NCBI GenBank assembly: GCA_964464925.1 | Contig: CAYXLI010000036.1 | Coordinates: 1 to 56,032, forward strand | Direction of reading: 5' to 3' | DNA: 56,032 nt | Source: CAYXLI01 sp964464925 | GTDB lineage: Bacteria > Acidobacteriota > Terriglobia > Bryobacterales > Bryobacteraceae | In this document: one piece after another, positions 26,201 to 34,300 of the stretch | Layout of the letters: each line of letters begins with the position of its first letter | Numbering within the stretch: position 1 is the stretch's first letter | The notes under the pieces: model-generated | Database searches by the model: none | Told to the model about the DNA's origin: nothing | Seen by the model: the letters and a program-made list of their open reading frames with translations, nothing else | Position numbers and translations under genes: made by a program

Positions 26201-26849
26201 CAATGTCCTCGATAGCCGCACCATGTCAAATTTCAGCGGTGGCCAGTATCTGGTGTGGAATATCTCAGGTCACGTCATCCTGCGCGTTACCTGGACGGGT
26301 GGCAACAATGCGGTGCTGAGCGGCATCTTCTTCGGTGGACCGGCCATCACTCCGGCAGCTACCGCTTCCTTCGTGACTGCCGACACCACCACGTCCGGCA
26401 ACTGGCAGGGCAAATACGGCAGTACGGGCTACAGCGTTTTCGGTGACCGCACGTCCAACCCGGCGTACGGCACCGTTTCGGCTGCCGGGCAATCCACGTG
26501 GCAGTGGGCGGCTACCACGACCGATATCCGCGCGTTGCAGAAAGCATCAGTTGCTAACGACCGCATTATGTACTGCTACTTCTCGCCCACTTCCTTCACC
26601 ATGGATGTAAACCTGTCCGGCACGGCGGCTCACCAGGTGGCCATCTATGCGGCGGACTATGACAACTTTGGGCGCGCCGAAACCATAGATGTAATTGACG
26701 CCGCTACGAACGCCGTCCTCGACAGCCGGAGCATCTCCAATTTCACCGGAGGCCAGTATCTGGTGTGGAATATATCCGGTCATGTGGTCTTGCGGGTGAC
26801 TCACACGGCAGGAAACAACGCGGTGTTGAGCGGCATCTTCTTCAACTAG
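23208..26849 (+). CDS. Subtilisin-family (S8) serine protease with four tandem C-terminal domains
   Basis: This is a secreted 1213-aa protease. Residues 1-24 are a signal peptide. An inhibitor-I9-like propeptide (about 37-107) ends before the catalytic domain (about 120-440). The triad is Asp162 (VIDTGVD), His216 (GHGTHVAG) and Ser383 (GTSMATPH), with Asn315 (AAGNNG) as oxyanion residue. An Ig-like segment (about 445-535) leads to four repeats of about 168 residues. These start near 542, 710, 880 and 1049; each has GKYG or SKYG, a WQW/YTW motif, RALQKA and an ending G-IFFGG (or IFFN). Copies 2-4 are nearly identical. It lacks a Por-type sorting tail. It is divergent from lolA and the pilus operon and may be exported by it (inference). 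Confidence 0.93.
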   Translation: MLNSQYSKAIGVLLLFTPALLTAAPPQDREKFYGHDVAAQEVLIRFRDNASPLSQIQADHDVDKGVAIGQSGKLYLLHSRSEKVPELIQKLSKHPALQYAEPNYIVTYKNTPNDPSFGQMWGLQNTGQNLSGTPGTPGADIRATPAWDFSTGSSNIVAGVIDTGVDVGHPDLAANIWSAPSSFTVTVGGQTITCPAGSHGYDAINNNCSPTDSVGHGTHVAGTIGATGNNSTGVTGVNWRSSIMVLRFMDSNGGTTANAVNCIDFAIQAKQIFGAAANVRVLSNSWGGTGSSQALLDAINRANNADILFVVAAGNNGTNNDTTPFYPASYSAPNLISVAATTSSDARASFSNYGAATVNLGAPGEYILSTLPNNTYGYYSGTSMATPHVSGAAALILSTCTLNTASLRAAILGNVDLIPSMSGITTSGGRLNVANAMRSCLAPGLLSTSISPSVVASGAGSTGTVTLTSAAGSGGAVVSLSSTNPALVNVPASITVPAGAVSATFPISASTTATQASVTITASYSGTSKAAILTVNPVVTGVSATFVGTDDTTQGSWKGKYGAEGYLVLGDSQSNPSYANPTATGSSSYTWVASTTDVRALQKASGTDRIAAVWFSATSFVVDLGITGTASHEVSVYTCDFDGLDRVESIDVIDANGTVLDTRSNSSFSNGRWFTWSLSGPVKLRFNNVSGMNAVVGGIFFGGASTATPVASASFVTTDTVTSGNWKSKYGAEGFNVFGDSASNPSYGTVSAAGQSTWQWTASTADTRALQKALVNDRIMYCYFSPSSFTLDVNLTGTAAHQVAMYAADYDNFGRSEKVDVIDAATNTVLDSRTLSNFGGGQYLVWNISGHVILRVTWTGGNNAVVSGIFFGGPSNTASFATASFAGSDTTTSGNWKSKYGAEGYNVFGDSASNPPYGAVSAAGQSTWQWAASTADPRALQKASVSTDRIMYCYFSPTSFTLDVNLTGTAAHQVAVYGADYDHFGRSQRIDVIDAATNNVLDSRTMSNFSGGQYLVWNISGHVILRVTWTGGNNAVLSGIFFGGPAITPAATASFVTADTTTSGNWQGKYGSTGYSVFGDRTSNPAYGTVSAAGQSTWQWAATTTDIRALQKASVANDRIMYCYFSPTSFTMDVNLSGTAAHQVAIYAADYDNFGRAETIDVIDAATNAVLDSRSISNFTGGQYLVWNISGHVVLRVTHTAGNNAVLSGIFFN
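24831..26849 (+). repeat. Four tandem ~510-bp coding repeats of the subtilase
   Basis: The copies run 24831-25334, 25335-25844, 25845-26354 and 26355-26849. Copies 2-4 share long identical DNA tracts, for example around GTTTCGGCTGCCGG. Copy 1 is diverged and has the order of motifs but different residues (ALQKASGTDRI, GIFFGG). The pattern shows duplication of a whole domain, with recent duplication or gene conversion among the last three. Confidence 0.85.
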
Positions 26850-26861
26850 CCTGGCTCTTCG

Positions 26862-26894
26862 GACGAGTGGCGGCGTGCACCGCCGCTACTCGTC
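26862..26894. terminator. Hairpin between the convergent subtilase and VOC genes
   Basis: A 13-bp stem with one G-U-type mismatch (GACGAGTGGCGGC, 7-nt loop, partner at 26882-26894) lies 12 bases after the protease stop and overlaps the VOC gene's last codons. It may terminate transcription in both directions. Confidence 0.5.
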
Positions 26895-27281
26895 AATCTT
26901 CCAATACTTCCCAAGTTCGATCGTGTGGCCGTCCGGATCTTGAATATAAAGCTGGTGAATCTGGCGGTCTTCGATCAGACTCCTCCGGTAAGGAATCTCC
27001 CGCTGTTTCAAAACCTCTTCCATCGCATCCACATCTGCCACCGCGAAGGAAATATGCCGGTCCCGCGTATTGATCACGCCTGTCGGATGCGGCGCTACTT
27101 CATCCTCGATCAGATGAAGCTGAATTCCGCCGATGTATAGCCAGGCTCCGGGAAATGAAAAGTTCGGCCGCGAGATCGGCTTCGCGCCGAGCACATCGAT
27201 GTAGAACTGGCGGCTTTCCTCCAGGCGCCGGGTCGGCAACGCTACATGGTTGATTTGTTCTATTTTGAGTTGCGGTTTCAT
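26886..27281 (-). CDS. VOC superfamily (glyoxalase/bleomycin-resistance fold) protein
   Basis: This 131-aa protein has two beta-alpha-beta-beta-beta modules. The first has EQINHVALPTRRLEESRQFYIDVLGAKPI, with a metal-type His in NHVAL. The second has RDRHISFAVADVDAMEEVL, and it ends DPDGHTIELGKYWK, where the Glu of IEL would be the last metal ligand. It could be a lyase, dioxygenase or binding protein, and the substrate is not predictable. It converges on the subtilase and is divergent from the lytic transglycosylase. Confidence 0.85.
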   Translation of the reverse strand: MKPQLKIEQINHVALPTRRLEESRQFYIDVLGAKPISRPNFSFPGAWLYIGGIQLHLIEDEVAPHPTGVINTRDRHISFAVADVDAMEEVLKQREIPYRRSLIEDRQIHQLYIQDPDGHTIELGKYWKIDE

Positions 27282-27315
27282 GGCCTTGTTCTATTCCTCA
27301 GAAAGTCAGTGGGCT

Positions 27316-27963
27316 ATGCAGAATCTGGTGCCGTGCCCGATAAGTCTAATAGTGCGGTCCATTCTACTGTTTGCGGTTCCGGCACTTCTTTCGGCTCAGA
27401 TCAAGGATGATCCAGCCGAAAGAATCCGTACCGCTATGCGGTCGTCGCTCGATCAGCAAAGGCAGTCGGTCCGCCGCCAGACGAGCACGGCAAGAGACGT
27501 CCCCTCCAATGAGTTTTTCACAGTGCCTTGGCCGGGTGCGGAGGAGTTGCCCGCTACCGGATCCTGCGATCCTCTGTCAGAAACCGCTTTGACTCCACTG
27601 GTCGAGGACGCGGCTCGCCGGGAGGATCTCAAACCGGCTTTGCTTCGCGAGGTGATCCAACGTGAATCGGGAATGCGCCCTTGTGCCGTCTCGCCCAAAG
27701 GCGCTCAGGGATTGATGCAGCTCATGCCCGCAACCGCGGACCAACTCGGCGTGCGCAATCCCTTCGATCCCAAGTCGAACGTGGATGCGGGTGCTAAGTA
27801 TCTAAGGCAGCTACTAACCAGGTATGCCGGAGATCTAGCTCTAGCGCTCGCCGCTTATAACGCAGGCCCCGCACGCGTCGACAAGGCCGGAGAGGTTCCG
27901 CAAATCGAAGAGACTCAGCAATACGTCAACACCATTCTCGACAGAGTACACTCTCTGCAGTGA
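27316..27963 (+). CDS. Lytic transglycosylase, SLT (family 1) type
   Basis: This periplasmic muramidase-like enzyme cleaves the glycan of peptidoglycan. The transglycosylase domain (C-terminal 120 residues) has the catalytic Glu in VIQRESGMRP, then the motifs SPKGAQGLMQLMPATA and ALAAYNAGPARV. I chose ATG 27316 (MQNLVPCPI); GTG 27352 (VRSILLFAVPALLSA) gives an equally good signal peptide and the longer frame from 27250 runs into the VOC gene. A Gln/Arg-rich linker separates signal and domain. Its stop overlaps the next start by four bases (GTGA). Confidence 0.9.
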   Translation: MQNLVPCPISLIVRSILLFAVPALLSAQIKDDPAERIRTAMRSSLDQQRQSVRRQTSTARDVPSNEFFTVPWPGAEELPATGSCDPLSETALTPLVEDAARREDLKPALLREVIQRESGMRPCAVSPKGAQGLMQLMPATADQLGVRNPFDPKSNVDAGAKYLRQLLTRYAGDLALALAAYNAGPARVDKAGEVPQIEETQQYVNTILDRVHSLQ

Positions 27964-28802
27964 TCCTCCGTACCGCTATCTTTGCCCTTGCGCTTGCTGT
28001 GTCTGCGCAGACATCCCAAAGCCCGTCTCCGATGGTCGAAAACACGCGCCCTCATCCCCGTCTGGACAGGCGGGACACGCCAGGCAAACGCGTGAACCTC
28101 TCTATCGGCGAACTGTTTCTGCCTGCCGGTCTCAAGCCGGGAAAGAAGCATCCTCTGCTGGTGCATTTTCACGGTGGCACGTGGGTTCCCGAGCAGATCA
28201 TCGCGAAAAAACACAGATCGGCCGTACTTGCCGTGCAGCTTGGAGCCGGCTCGTCTGTTTACGCGCGGCCTTTCCTCGAGCCTGCCAGTTTCGCCATGCT
28301 CCTGGATGAGGCTTCTCGCGCCGCACACACACAGTTCTCTCCGATCGCCATCAGCGGCTGGAGTGCAGGCTATGGAGCGATCCGCGAAATTTTGCGCACG
28401 GATCGGAATGTCGCTCGAATCGACACTATCGTCCTCGTCGACGGACTGCATGTTAGCTACAACCCCGAGGGCAAGCCCGGTCCTCTTCAGCCCGAGGGCC
28501 TGAAGCCGTTCCTCGACTTCGCCCGCCAGGCGGTGGCCGGACGCAAGCGCATGCTGCTGTTGCACTCGGAGATTTATCCCGGCACGTATGCCAGTACCAC
28601 CGAAACCGCCGATTGGTTAATCAGAGAACTTGGCCTCAAGCGAAAGCCGGTTCTCAAACGCGGCCCCATGGGCACTCAACAACTGAGTGAAACCAGGTCC
28701 GGCCACTTTGAAGTGCTCGGGTTCGCCGGCAATTCCGCGCCGGATCATGTGGATCTGCTGCACGCGCTCGGTGCGTGGCTCGGCCGTGTCCGCTTCCCTT
28801 AG
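27960..28802 (+). CDS. Exported alpha/beta hydrolase-like protein, 280 aa
   Basis: The start is GTG overlapping the previous stop. A signal peptide (residues 1-16) is followed by an alpha/beta hydrolase-like fold. This has HPLLVHFHGGTWVP (oxyanion-type HGG) and ISGWSAGYGA (nucleophile elbow, with Ser in GWSAG). An acidic strand with VLVDGLHVSY and a late His (SGHFEVLG or DHVDLLHALG) are candidate triad members. It could be an esterase or peptidase; the exact acid and His are not certain. It is translationally coupled to the lytic transglycosylase. Confidence 0.75.
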   Translation: MILRTAIFALALAVSAQTSQSPSPMVENTRPHPRLDRRDTPGKRVNLSIGELFLPAGLKPGKKHPLLVHFHGGTWVPEQIIAKKHRSAVLAVQLGAGSSVYARPFLEPASFAMLLDEASRAAHTQFSPIAISGWSAGYGAIREILRTDRNVARIDTIVLVDGLHVSYNPEGKPGPLQPEGLKPFLDFARQAVAGRKRMLLLHSEIYPGTYASTTETADWLIRELGLKRKPVLKRGPMGTQQLSETRSGHFEVLGFAGNSAPDHVDLLHALGAWLGRVRFP

Positions 28803-28880
28803 TCCTTCCACACGAAGCGCGCGATTATTGGAACCGGGCGTATGGGCCATCATGCCCGTGGAAAGCGTGAACCGCCTGCA

Positions 28881-29294
28881 TCATTTTTCCTGAAGAATGA
28901 TCTGCGTGCAGCGGAACAGTGCAACCGTCTTTCCGGTGCTGCCATCCTTCACGGTCGCGTCCCACACCTGAGTGGTCCGCCCGTTATGCACCCTTACCGC
29001 TTCGCAGGTCAGAACGCCCTCCCGGGCAGTTCCCAGGAAATTGCTCTTCAGCTCAATGGTGGTGAACCCGCGGGCGCCTTCAGGCAAATACGCGATCACG
29101 CCATAGCCGCAAGCCGTGTCTGCCAAAGCGATGACCGATGCGGCGTGCAGGAAGCCGTTCGGCGCCATCAGTTCGGAGCGGATTGGCATCTCCGCTTCTA
29201 CTCTTCCATCCGATAGTGCGGTCACCCGGAAACCGATCAACCCCGGTAAATGGCCTTGGCTGACTGCGTTCAACTCATCAATCGACTTGGGCAC
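28881..29294 (-). CDS. Hotdog-fold thioesterase (PaaI family)
   Basis: This 137-aa protein hydrolyses acyl-CoA thioesters. Family features are a hotdog helix and strands with GRVEAEMPIRSELMAPNGFLHAASVIALADTACGYG. The Asn-Gly-Phe-Leu-His stretch plus the Asp of ADTA form the usual active site of the PaaI/YbgC group. A second half, FTTIELKSNFLGTAREGVLTCEAVRVHNGRTTQVWDATV, matches as well. It stands alone, 20 bases from the convergent-side end of the sulfatase gene and on the same strand. The substrate is unknown. Confidence 0.88.
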   Translation of the reverse strand: MPKSIDELNAVSQGHLPGLIGFRVTALSDGRVEAEMPIRSELMAPNGFLHAASVIALADTACGYGVIAYLPEGARGFTTIELKSNFLGTAREGVLTCEAVRVHNGRTTQVWDATVKDGSTGKTVALFRCTQIILQEK

Positions 29295-29314
29295 CCTCTC
29301 AGTATGCGGGACTG

Positions 29315-30901
29315 CTATCTCGATACGCGGCGGATCTCCACATACTGCACTCCCATTGGAGCCTCCAGCCGCGCTGGTCCCGCGGGTAGACGTGCCTTCC
29401 CGGTCCCGAACTCCAACTCGTTCAGGCGCACGCGAAGTCCCAGATCGGCAGGCAGCACGCGAACGTCATACTCCGCGGCTTGTTCCACCGCCACTTCCCA
29501 ATACCCGGACGAGTCCGGAGTCCAACCCGCCTTCGGTCCTCTCCAGTCCTGCCGCGTGAGTACCGTCACGTCCTGCCGCGGATTTCCGATCCGGATCCGT
29601 GGTGGCGCATACCCGCGCGTCGAGGAGACATCCTGGAACCAGGCTTCATACTCGCGCCGCAAACGCGCGGTCACATCCGCATGCTGCCCAGCCACATCGG
29701 TCTTTTCCGCTGGATCGATCTCCAGGTCGTACAGCTCTTTCCCGTTCACCAGTTTCCAGCGCTCATCCCTCGCCGCGGAATTCCGGTATAACTCCGGAGT
29801 GTCCCCGCGATGCCATTGGAAAAATAAGGTGCGGTCCTGCCATGCCGCCCTGGAGTCTTTCATCAGGGGCATCAGGCTCTTCCCATCAATGTGCGCGCCG
29901 CGCGGCAGGGCAACGCCGCAAGCTTCCGCCAGGGTAGGGAACACGTCGATATGTGCCGCCAGACGGTCCACCTTGCTGCCGGGGCCGATACGCCCGGGCC
30001 AGCGCATGAAGCACGGCACACGAATACCTCCTTCATATACCGAACCCTTTAGTCCCCGCATACCGCTATTGAACCGGGCGCGCTGCGGCCCGTTATCGGT
30101 CAGAAAGATCAGAACCGTATCCCGGGCAAGCTGCAATTCTTCCAGCTTGTTCAGCACGCGCCCAACATTCTGGTCGATATTTGCCACCATCGCGTAAACA
30201 CGCGCAGTTTGTTCGTCCAGTCCCAGCTTTCGGAACGGCTCCACTGCTGCCGCATCCACCTCCAGCGGTTCGTGCGGCGCGTTCACGGGCAGGTAGGCAA
30301 AGAAGGGACGCTTCCGGTTCTGCTCTACAAACCGCAGCGCCTCGTTCGTGAATATGTCGGTACAGTAGCCCCGGAAACGTTCAGGCTCGCCGTCATGGAA
30401 AAGGATCGGATCGAAGTAACCCCCGCCGCCCGGAACATCCGACGGCTGCCTGAGCCCTCCGCCGCGAATCACCACCGACTTTTGAAATCCCTGATCCATG
30501 GCCCGGAGCGGATAGTTATCGCCCAGATGCCACTTCCCGAAGATTCCCGTCGCATACCCGGCCGACCCCAACACCTCCGCCAGGGTCACCTCATCCGGAT
30601 ACATCATGGAGCGCCCGAGGTAGGTATCCACCACGCCGGTGCGATAGTTGTAGCGCCCCGTCATCAGGCTCGATCGCGTTGGCGAGCACACCGGACTCAC
30701 ATGGAACTGCGTAAACTGCACTCCCTCGTGCGCGATACGGTCCAGATTCGGCGTGCGTAACTGCGGATTGCCATTGAGGCTGCAGTCCCCGTACCCTTGG
30801 TCATCGGTGACGATTAGAAGCACGTTGGGGCGCTTGGCCTCTTGCGCTACTAGCGGAGTGAGCGCGGATGCCGCACCATGTAAAAATTGTCTGCGATTCA
30901 C
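29315..30901 (-). CDS. Secreted arylsulfatase-family sulfatase
   Basis: This 528-aa sulfatase hydrolyses sulfate esters, probably on polysaccharides. The N-terminus is a Tat-like leader (MNRRQFLHGAASALTPLVA). The signature is Cys72-Ser-Pro-Thr-Arg (CSPTRSSLMTGR), the CxPxR type, where Cys becomes formylglycine. Metal ligands are in TDDQGYGD and LTDNGPQ. The C-terminal quarter adds a small beta domain ending near residue 528. No sulfatase-maturing enzyme lies in the window. It starts eight bases after the STAS gene's stop, so it may be co-transcribed with it. Confidence 0.93.
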   Translation of the reverse strand: MNRRQFLHGAASALTPLVAQEAKRPNVLLIVTDDQGYGDCSLNGNPQLRTPNLDRIAHEGVQFTQFHVSPVCSPTRSSLMTGRYNYRTGVVDTYLGRSMMYPDEVTLAEVLGSAGYATGIFGKWHLGDNYPLRAMDQGFQKSVVIRGGGLRQPSDVPGGGGYFDPILFHDGEPERFRGYCTDIFTNEALRFVEQNRKRPFFAYLPVNAPHEPLEVDAAAVEPFRKLGLDEQTARVYAMVANIDQNVGRVLNKLEELQLARDTVLIFLTDNGPQRARFNSGMRGLKGSVYEGGIRVPCFMRWPGRIGPGSKVDRLAAHIDVFPTLAEACGVALPRGAHIDGKSLMPLMKDSRAAWQDRTLFFQWHRGDTPELYRNSAARDERWKLVNGKELYDLEIDPAEKTDVAGQHADVTARLRREYEAWFQDVSSTRGYAPPRIRIGNPRQDVTVLTRQDWRGPKAGWTPDSSGYWEVAVEQAAEYDVRVLPADLGLRVRLNELEFGTGKARLPAGPARLEAPMGVQYVEIRRVSR

Positions 30902-30909
30902 GTCAGGCC

Positions 30910-31275
30910 CTAAGCGTCGTTACCCGGTGCCAAAAGCGCCTTGGCTGCGGACTCTCGCGTCTGCTCGATCGGCACGACATGATCGATGTGCGTGATCGCG
31001 AAGATCTGCATCACCCGCTCATTCGCGCCAACAACGCACAGCTTGCCTCCGGCACGCTCCATCTCGCCCGAAACGTAGACCAGGAACCCAATTCCAGCGC
31101 TGTCCAGGCCGGCCAGGTTGCTGAGGTCGAGGATCATCTTTCGAACGCCGCCCTGGATCATCGCCTTCACTCGCTGCTCTGCCGCGGTCAGAACGTTGCC
31201 CAAGGTTAGCCGCCCGATGAGTTCAAGTACGGTGATTCCATCCGGCCGCTTTTCTTCTTTCAGTTCAAGAATCAT
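30910..31275 (-). CDS. STAS-domain protein (anti-sigma factor antagonist type)
   Basis: This 121-aa single-domain protein of the SpoIIAA/RsbV type acts by binding a kinase anti-sigma factor. The core is VRKMILDLSNLAGLDSAGIGFLVYV, with Ser in LDSAGIG being the regulatory phosphorylation site. N-terminal strands are EEKRPDGITVLELIGRL. No cognate kinase or sigma factor is adjacent; instead a sulfatase gene follows and a large TonB-dependent receptor gene is divergent. Its partner must lie elsewhere, possibly with the ECF factor at 11972 (speculative). Confidence 0.9.
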   Translation of the reverse strand: MILELKEEKRPDGITVLELIGRLTLGNVLTAAEQRVKAMIQGGVRKMILDLSNLAGLDSAGIGFLVYVSGEMERAGGKLCVVGANERVMQIFAITHIDHVVPIEQTRESAAKALLAPGNDA

Positions 31276-31322
31276 AGATCTTGTTCGCGCATCGTAGCAT
31301 ATCCACCGGTCTCACGCGATGC

Positions 31323-31351
31323 TATACTGTTCCAAATTTTCCGCAGAGGGG
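31323..31351 (+). promoter_or_regulatory. Candidate promoter and ribosome site of the TonB-dependent receptor gene
   Basis: TATACT at 31323-31328 is a good -10 box, with no clear -35 at 17 bp. AGAGGGG (31345-31351) lies eight bases before the ATG and is a plausible ribosome site. Confidence 0.45.
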
Positions 31352-31359
31352 TATTTTAG

Positions 31360-34300
31360 ATGATCCGACATTGGGTGTACCGCCTAATCGCTACCTCTTT
31401 CGTTTTGTGCTCCGTTGCACTGGCCCAAACTTCAACTTCTTCCATCTCAGGTACCGTCTCTGACAGTTCTGGCGCCCTTATTCCGGGCGCGGCCGTGACT
31501 GTTACCAATGAAGAAACTGGAATCGTGAACCAGCAAACTACCACAGACGCGGGACTGTTCTCCTTCGCTGCACTGCCCGTGGGGAAGTACACGGTTGCCG
31601 TCGAGTACAAGGGATTCAAGACCAGTAAGCGGACCGGAAACGTGCTGGTTGTGAATACACCCCTCAATGTAGACATCGCGCTCGAAATCGGGGAAGCCAC
31701 TGACGTCGTCAATGTGGAGGCCGCCCCGGAGGCTTTGCAGGTCACGAATTCCGTCATCGGCAACGTCGTCTCCCAGAAGGCCATCGTGGATCTTCCGCTG
31801 AATGGCCGAAATCCCTTCAGTCTGCTCGTCTTGGAGCCCGGTGTGGTGCAGCGTTCGGCGGGCGGAGCCGGTTCCGGCATCCACGTAAATGGCTCCCGCG
31901 ATCGTTCTTCCAATGTCACGATCGATGGCATCGAGGCGAATGAATCCACCGTGCCGAATCCGCTTTCGAATCTGTATCGCCTCAATCCTGACAACGTACA
32001 GGAGTATAAAGTCACCACCAGCAACGCCAGCGCAGAGGAAGGCCGCAACAGCGGTGCGAACATCTCGGTCGCAACGCGCGGAGGCACCAACCAGATCCAT
32101 GGAACACTCTTCTATTTCTTCCGCAATACCGCGCTCAACTCGAACGACTTCTTCTCCAACGCCACCGGTACCCCGCGGCCTGACATCAAGCTGAACCAAT
32201 ACGGTTTTGAAGTCGGTGGCCCGGTCATCAAGAACCGCACGTTCTTCTTCGGAAGCTGGTCCGGCCAGCAGATCAATTTCTCACAGCCCATCGATCAGAC
32301 TTACGGCTTCCCGCTGCTCTACCAGCCGTCGGCCATAAGCGGCGTATACCGCTACTTCGCGCCCGATCCGAACGCCCCATTCGTACTCAACGGCAAGCGC
32401 ATCGTCCGTAATGATCCTTCGCTTGTCGATAGCCGCGGAAATCTCGTACCCGGCGTACGCACCTGTGCCAGTCCAACGGACCGCAATTGTGTCGCTAGCG
32501 TCAACATGTTTGCAGCCGATCCGCGCGGCATTGGGTTGGACGCGGTGGTCGGCAGACTTCTCAAAAGCCTGCCTTCGCCGAACTCCGTCTCAAACGGGGA
32601 TGGCCTCAACACCGGCACTTACGCCTGGGCGCCTCCGACCCAGCAGCGCGGACCCAATTGGATGGCGCGCATCGACCACACCCTATCCGCGAAGGACTCT
32701 ATTTTTGTTCGTTACCTCAACGGAATCCAGAACACGCTCAAGGGCGATCCGTTGAATAGCCGTCCGCAGCTATACCCGAATACCGCGCCCCTGGGCGAAG
32801 TGTTCCGCACCAGCCGCAATTTCGCCGTGGGTTACAGGCGCGTCATTTCGCCTCGCGTCGTGAATGAATTTACCGCGGGCCTTTCGCGATTCATTCTGCT
32901 CTTTACGCAAGGTGAGGCAAGTCCCGACTGGCCCAACATCCCAGCTTACGGCCGCAGTTCCGGCACGGCTTTCAACTACATCGATCCGCCTCTGCTGAAT
33001 ACGCCGCGCACGGCGCGTGCCGTCACGACGCCCCAGTTCCTCGATAACCTAAGCATTGTTGCCGGTTCGCACGTCATCCGAACCGGGTTCAACTTCCGCT
33101 TCTATCAACACAATGATCAACGCGGCCAGCCCGGCGGCACGAACGTCACCCCCACCATGTCGTTCTCCCAAAATATCCGCTCCATTCCTGGGTTCCAGTT
33201 GCCGGCCGGTATCGACGCACAGGACGGAAGCCGGCTGCTCGGAGCGATGAACGATCTCCTCGGGATTCCGTCGCGCCTCTCGCAGGTTTTCCTAGGTGAT
33301 TTGAAAAGCGACACATTCCTGCCTTTCCGAACCGGCAACAGCGTCACCATGTGGGTCGAGGGCCAGCGCTTGAAGCAGTACAACGCCTATATTCAGGACG
33401 AGTGGAAGCTCCGGCGGAACATGACGCTGAGCTATGGGGTTCGATGGGAAGCGAATCCCGCCCCGACGGAAGCGGGAGGTCGCGTCTACGTCCCGAACAA
33501 ATCCATCACGGGCTCGGAAGGCGACGTGACCTTCGTTCATGCGGAGCGCTGGTATCAGCGCAATAATCTCAACGCGCTGGCTCCGCGTCTCGCACTCACC
33601 TACAGCCCCACTGCGCGTACCGTAATCCGCACCGGATACGGAATAGCATTCGACACTATCTCGTCATTCCAGGTCACCGCCGTCGCAGGAAAAGTCCCGG
33701 GCCTCACGACCTCGTGCTCGGCCACAGTCGCGGGCGCTACCACTCCGGGTTGCTCGCCTGTACCCGATAAGCGCCTGGCAGAGGGCTTCCCCAACGAGCT
33801 CGGAGCGCCTACCGTAAAACCTTCATCGTTTCTCACGCTGCCTAAGCAGTACCTGAATAATGCGCCTACTCTGACGGTCTTCGATCCTCAGTTGAAGATC
33901 CCGACCGTCCACCAGTGGAACTTCAACGTGCAGCACGAATTGCCCGGTAGCATGGTGGCGCAGGTTGGCTACGTCGCGCGCCGGGGCACGCACCTGTTCC
34001 GCGCTTACGATGTAAATCAGATCAACGCCGACGGTATCCTGCCGCTGTTCCGCGACCTGCAGAGTAAATCGCCGGCCGCAGTGCCGATCCCTTTCCAGGT
34101 ACTCCCGGCCGAGAAGGACGCGTTCAACAGTTTTCTTACTAGCGCTCAGACAACAGCAGATTTAAAGCAAAACGCAGCCGGTAACTTCGCGGGCCGTCTG
34201 GAGCAGGTCACCCTCCAGGCAAAGCTCCGTCCGAACCAGCAGTTCAACACCATCACTTACCTTGATTCTGGCGGAGACAGCTACTATCACAGCCTGCAGG

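Noticed and set aside
24831..26849. Tandem repeats that might suggest a CRISPR array
   Set aside because: The units are about 510 bp, in frame and protein coding, with no short repeats or spacers.
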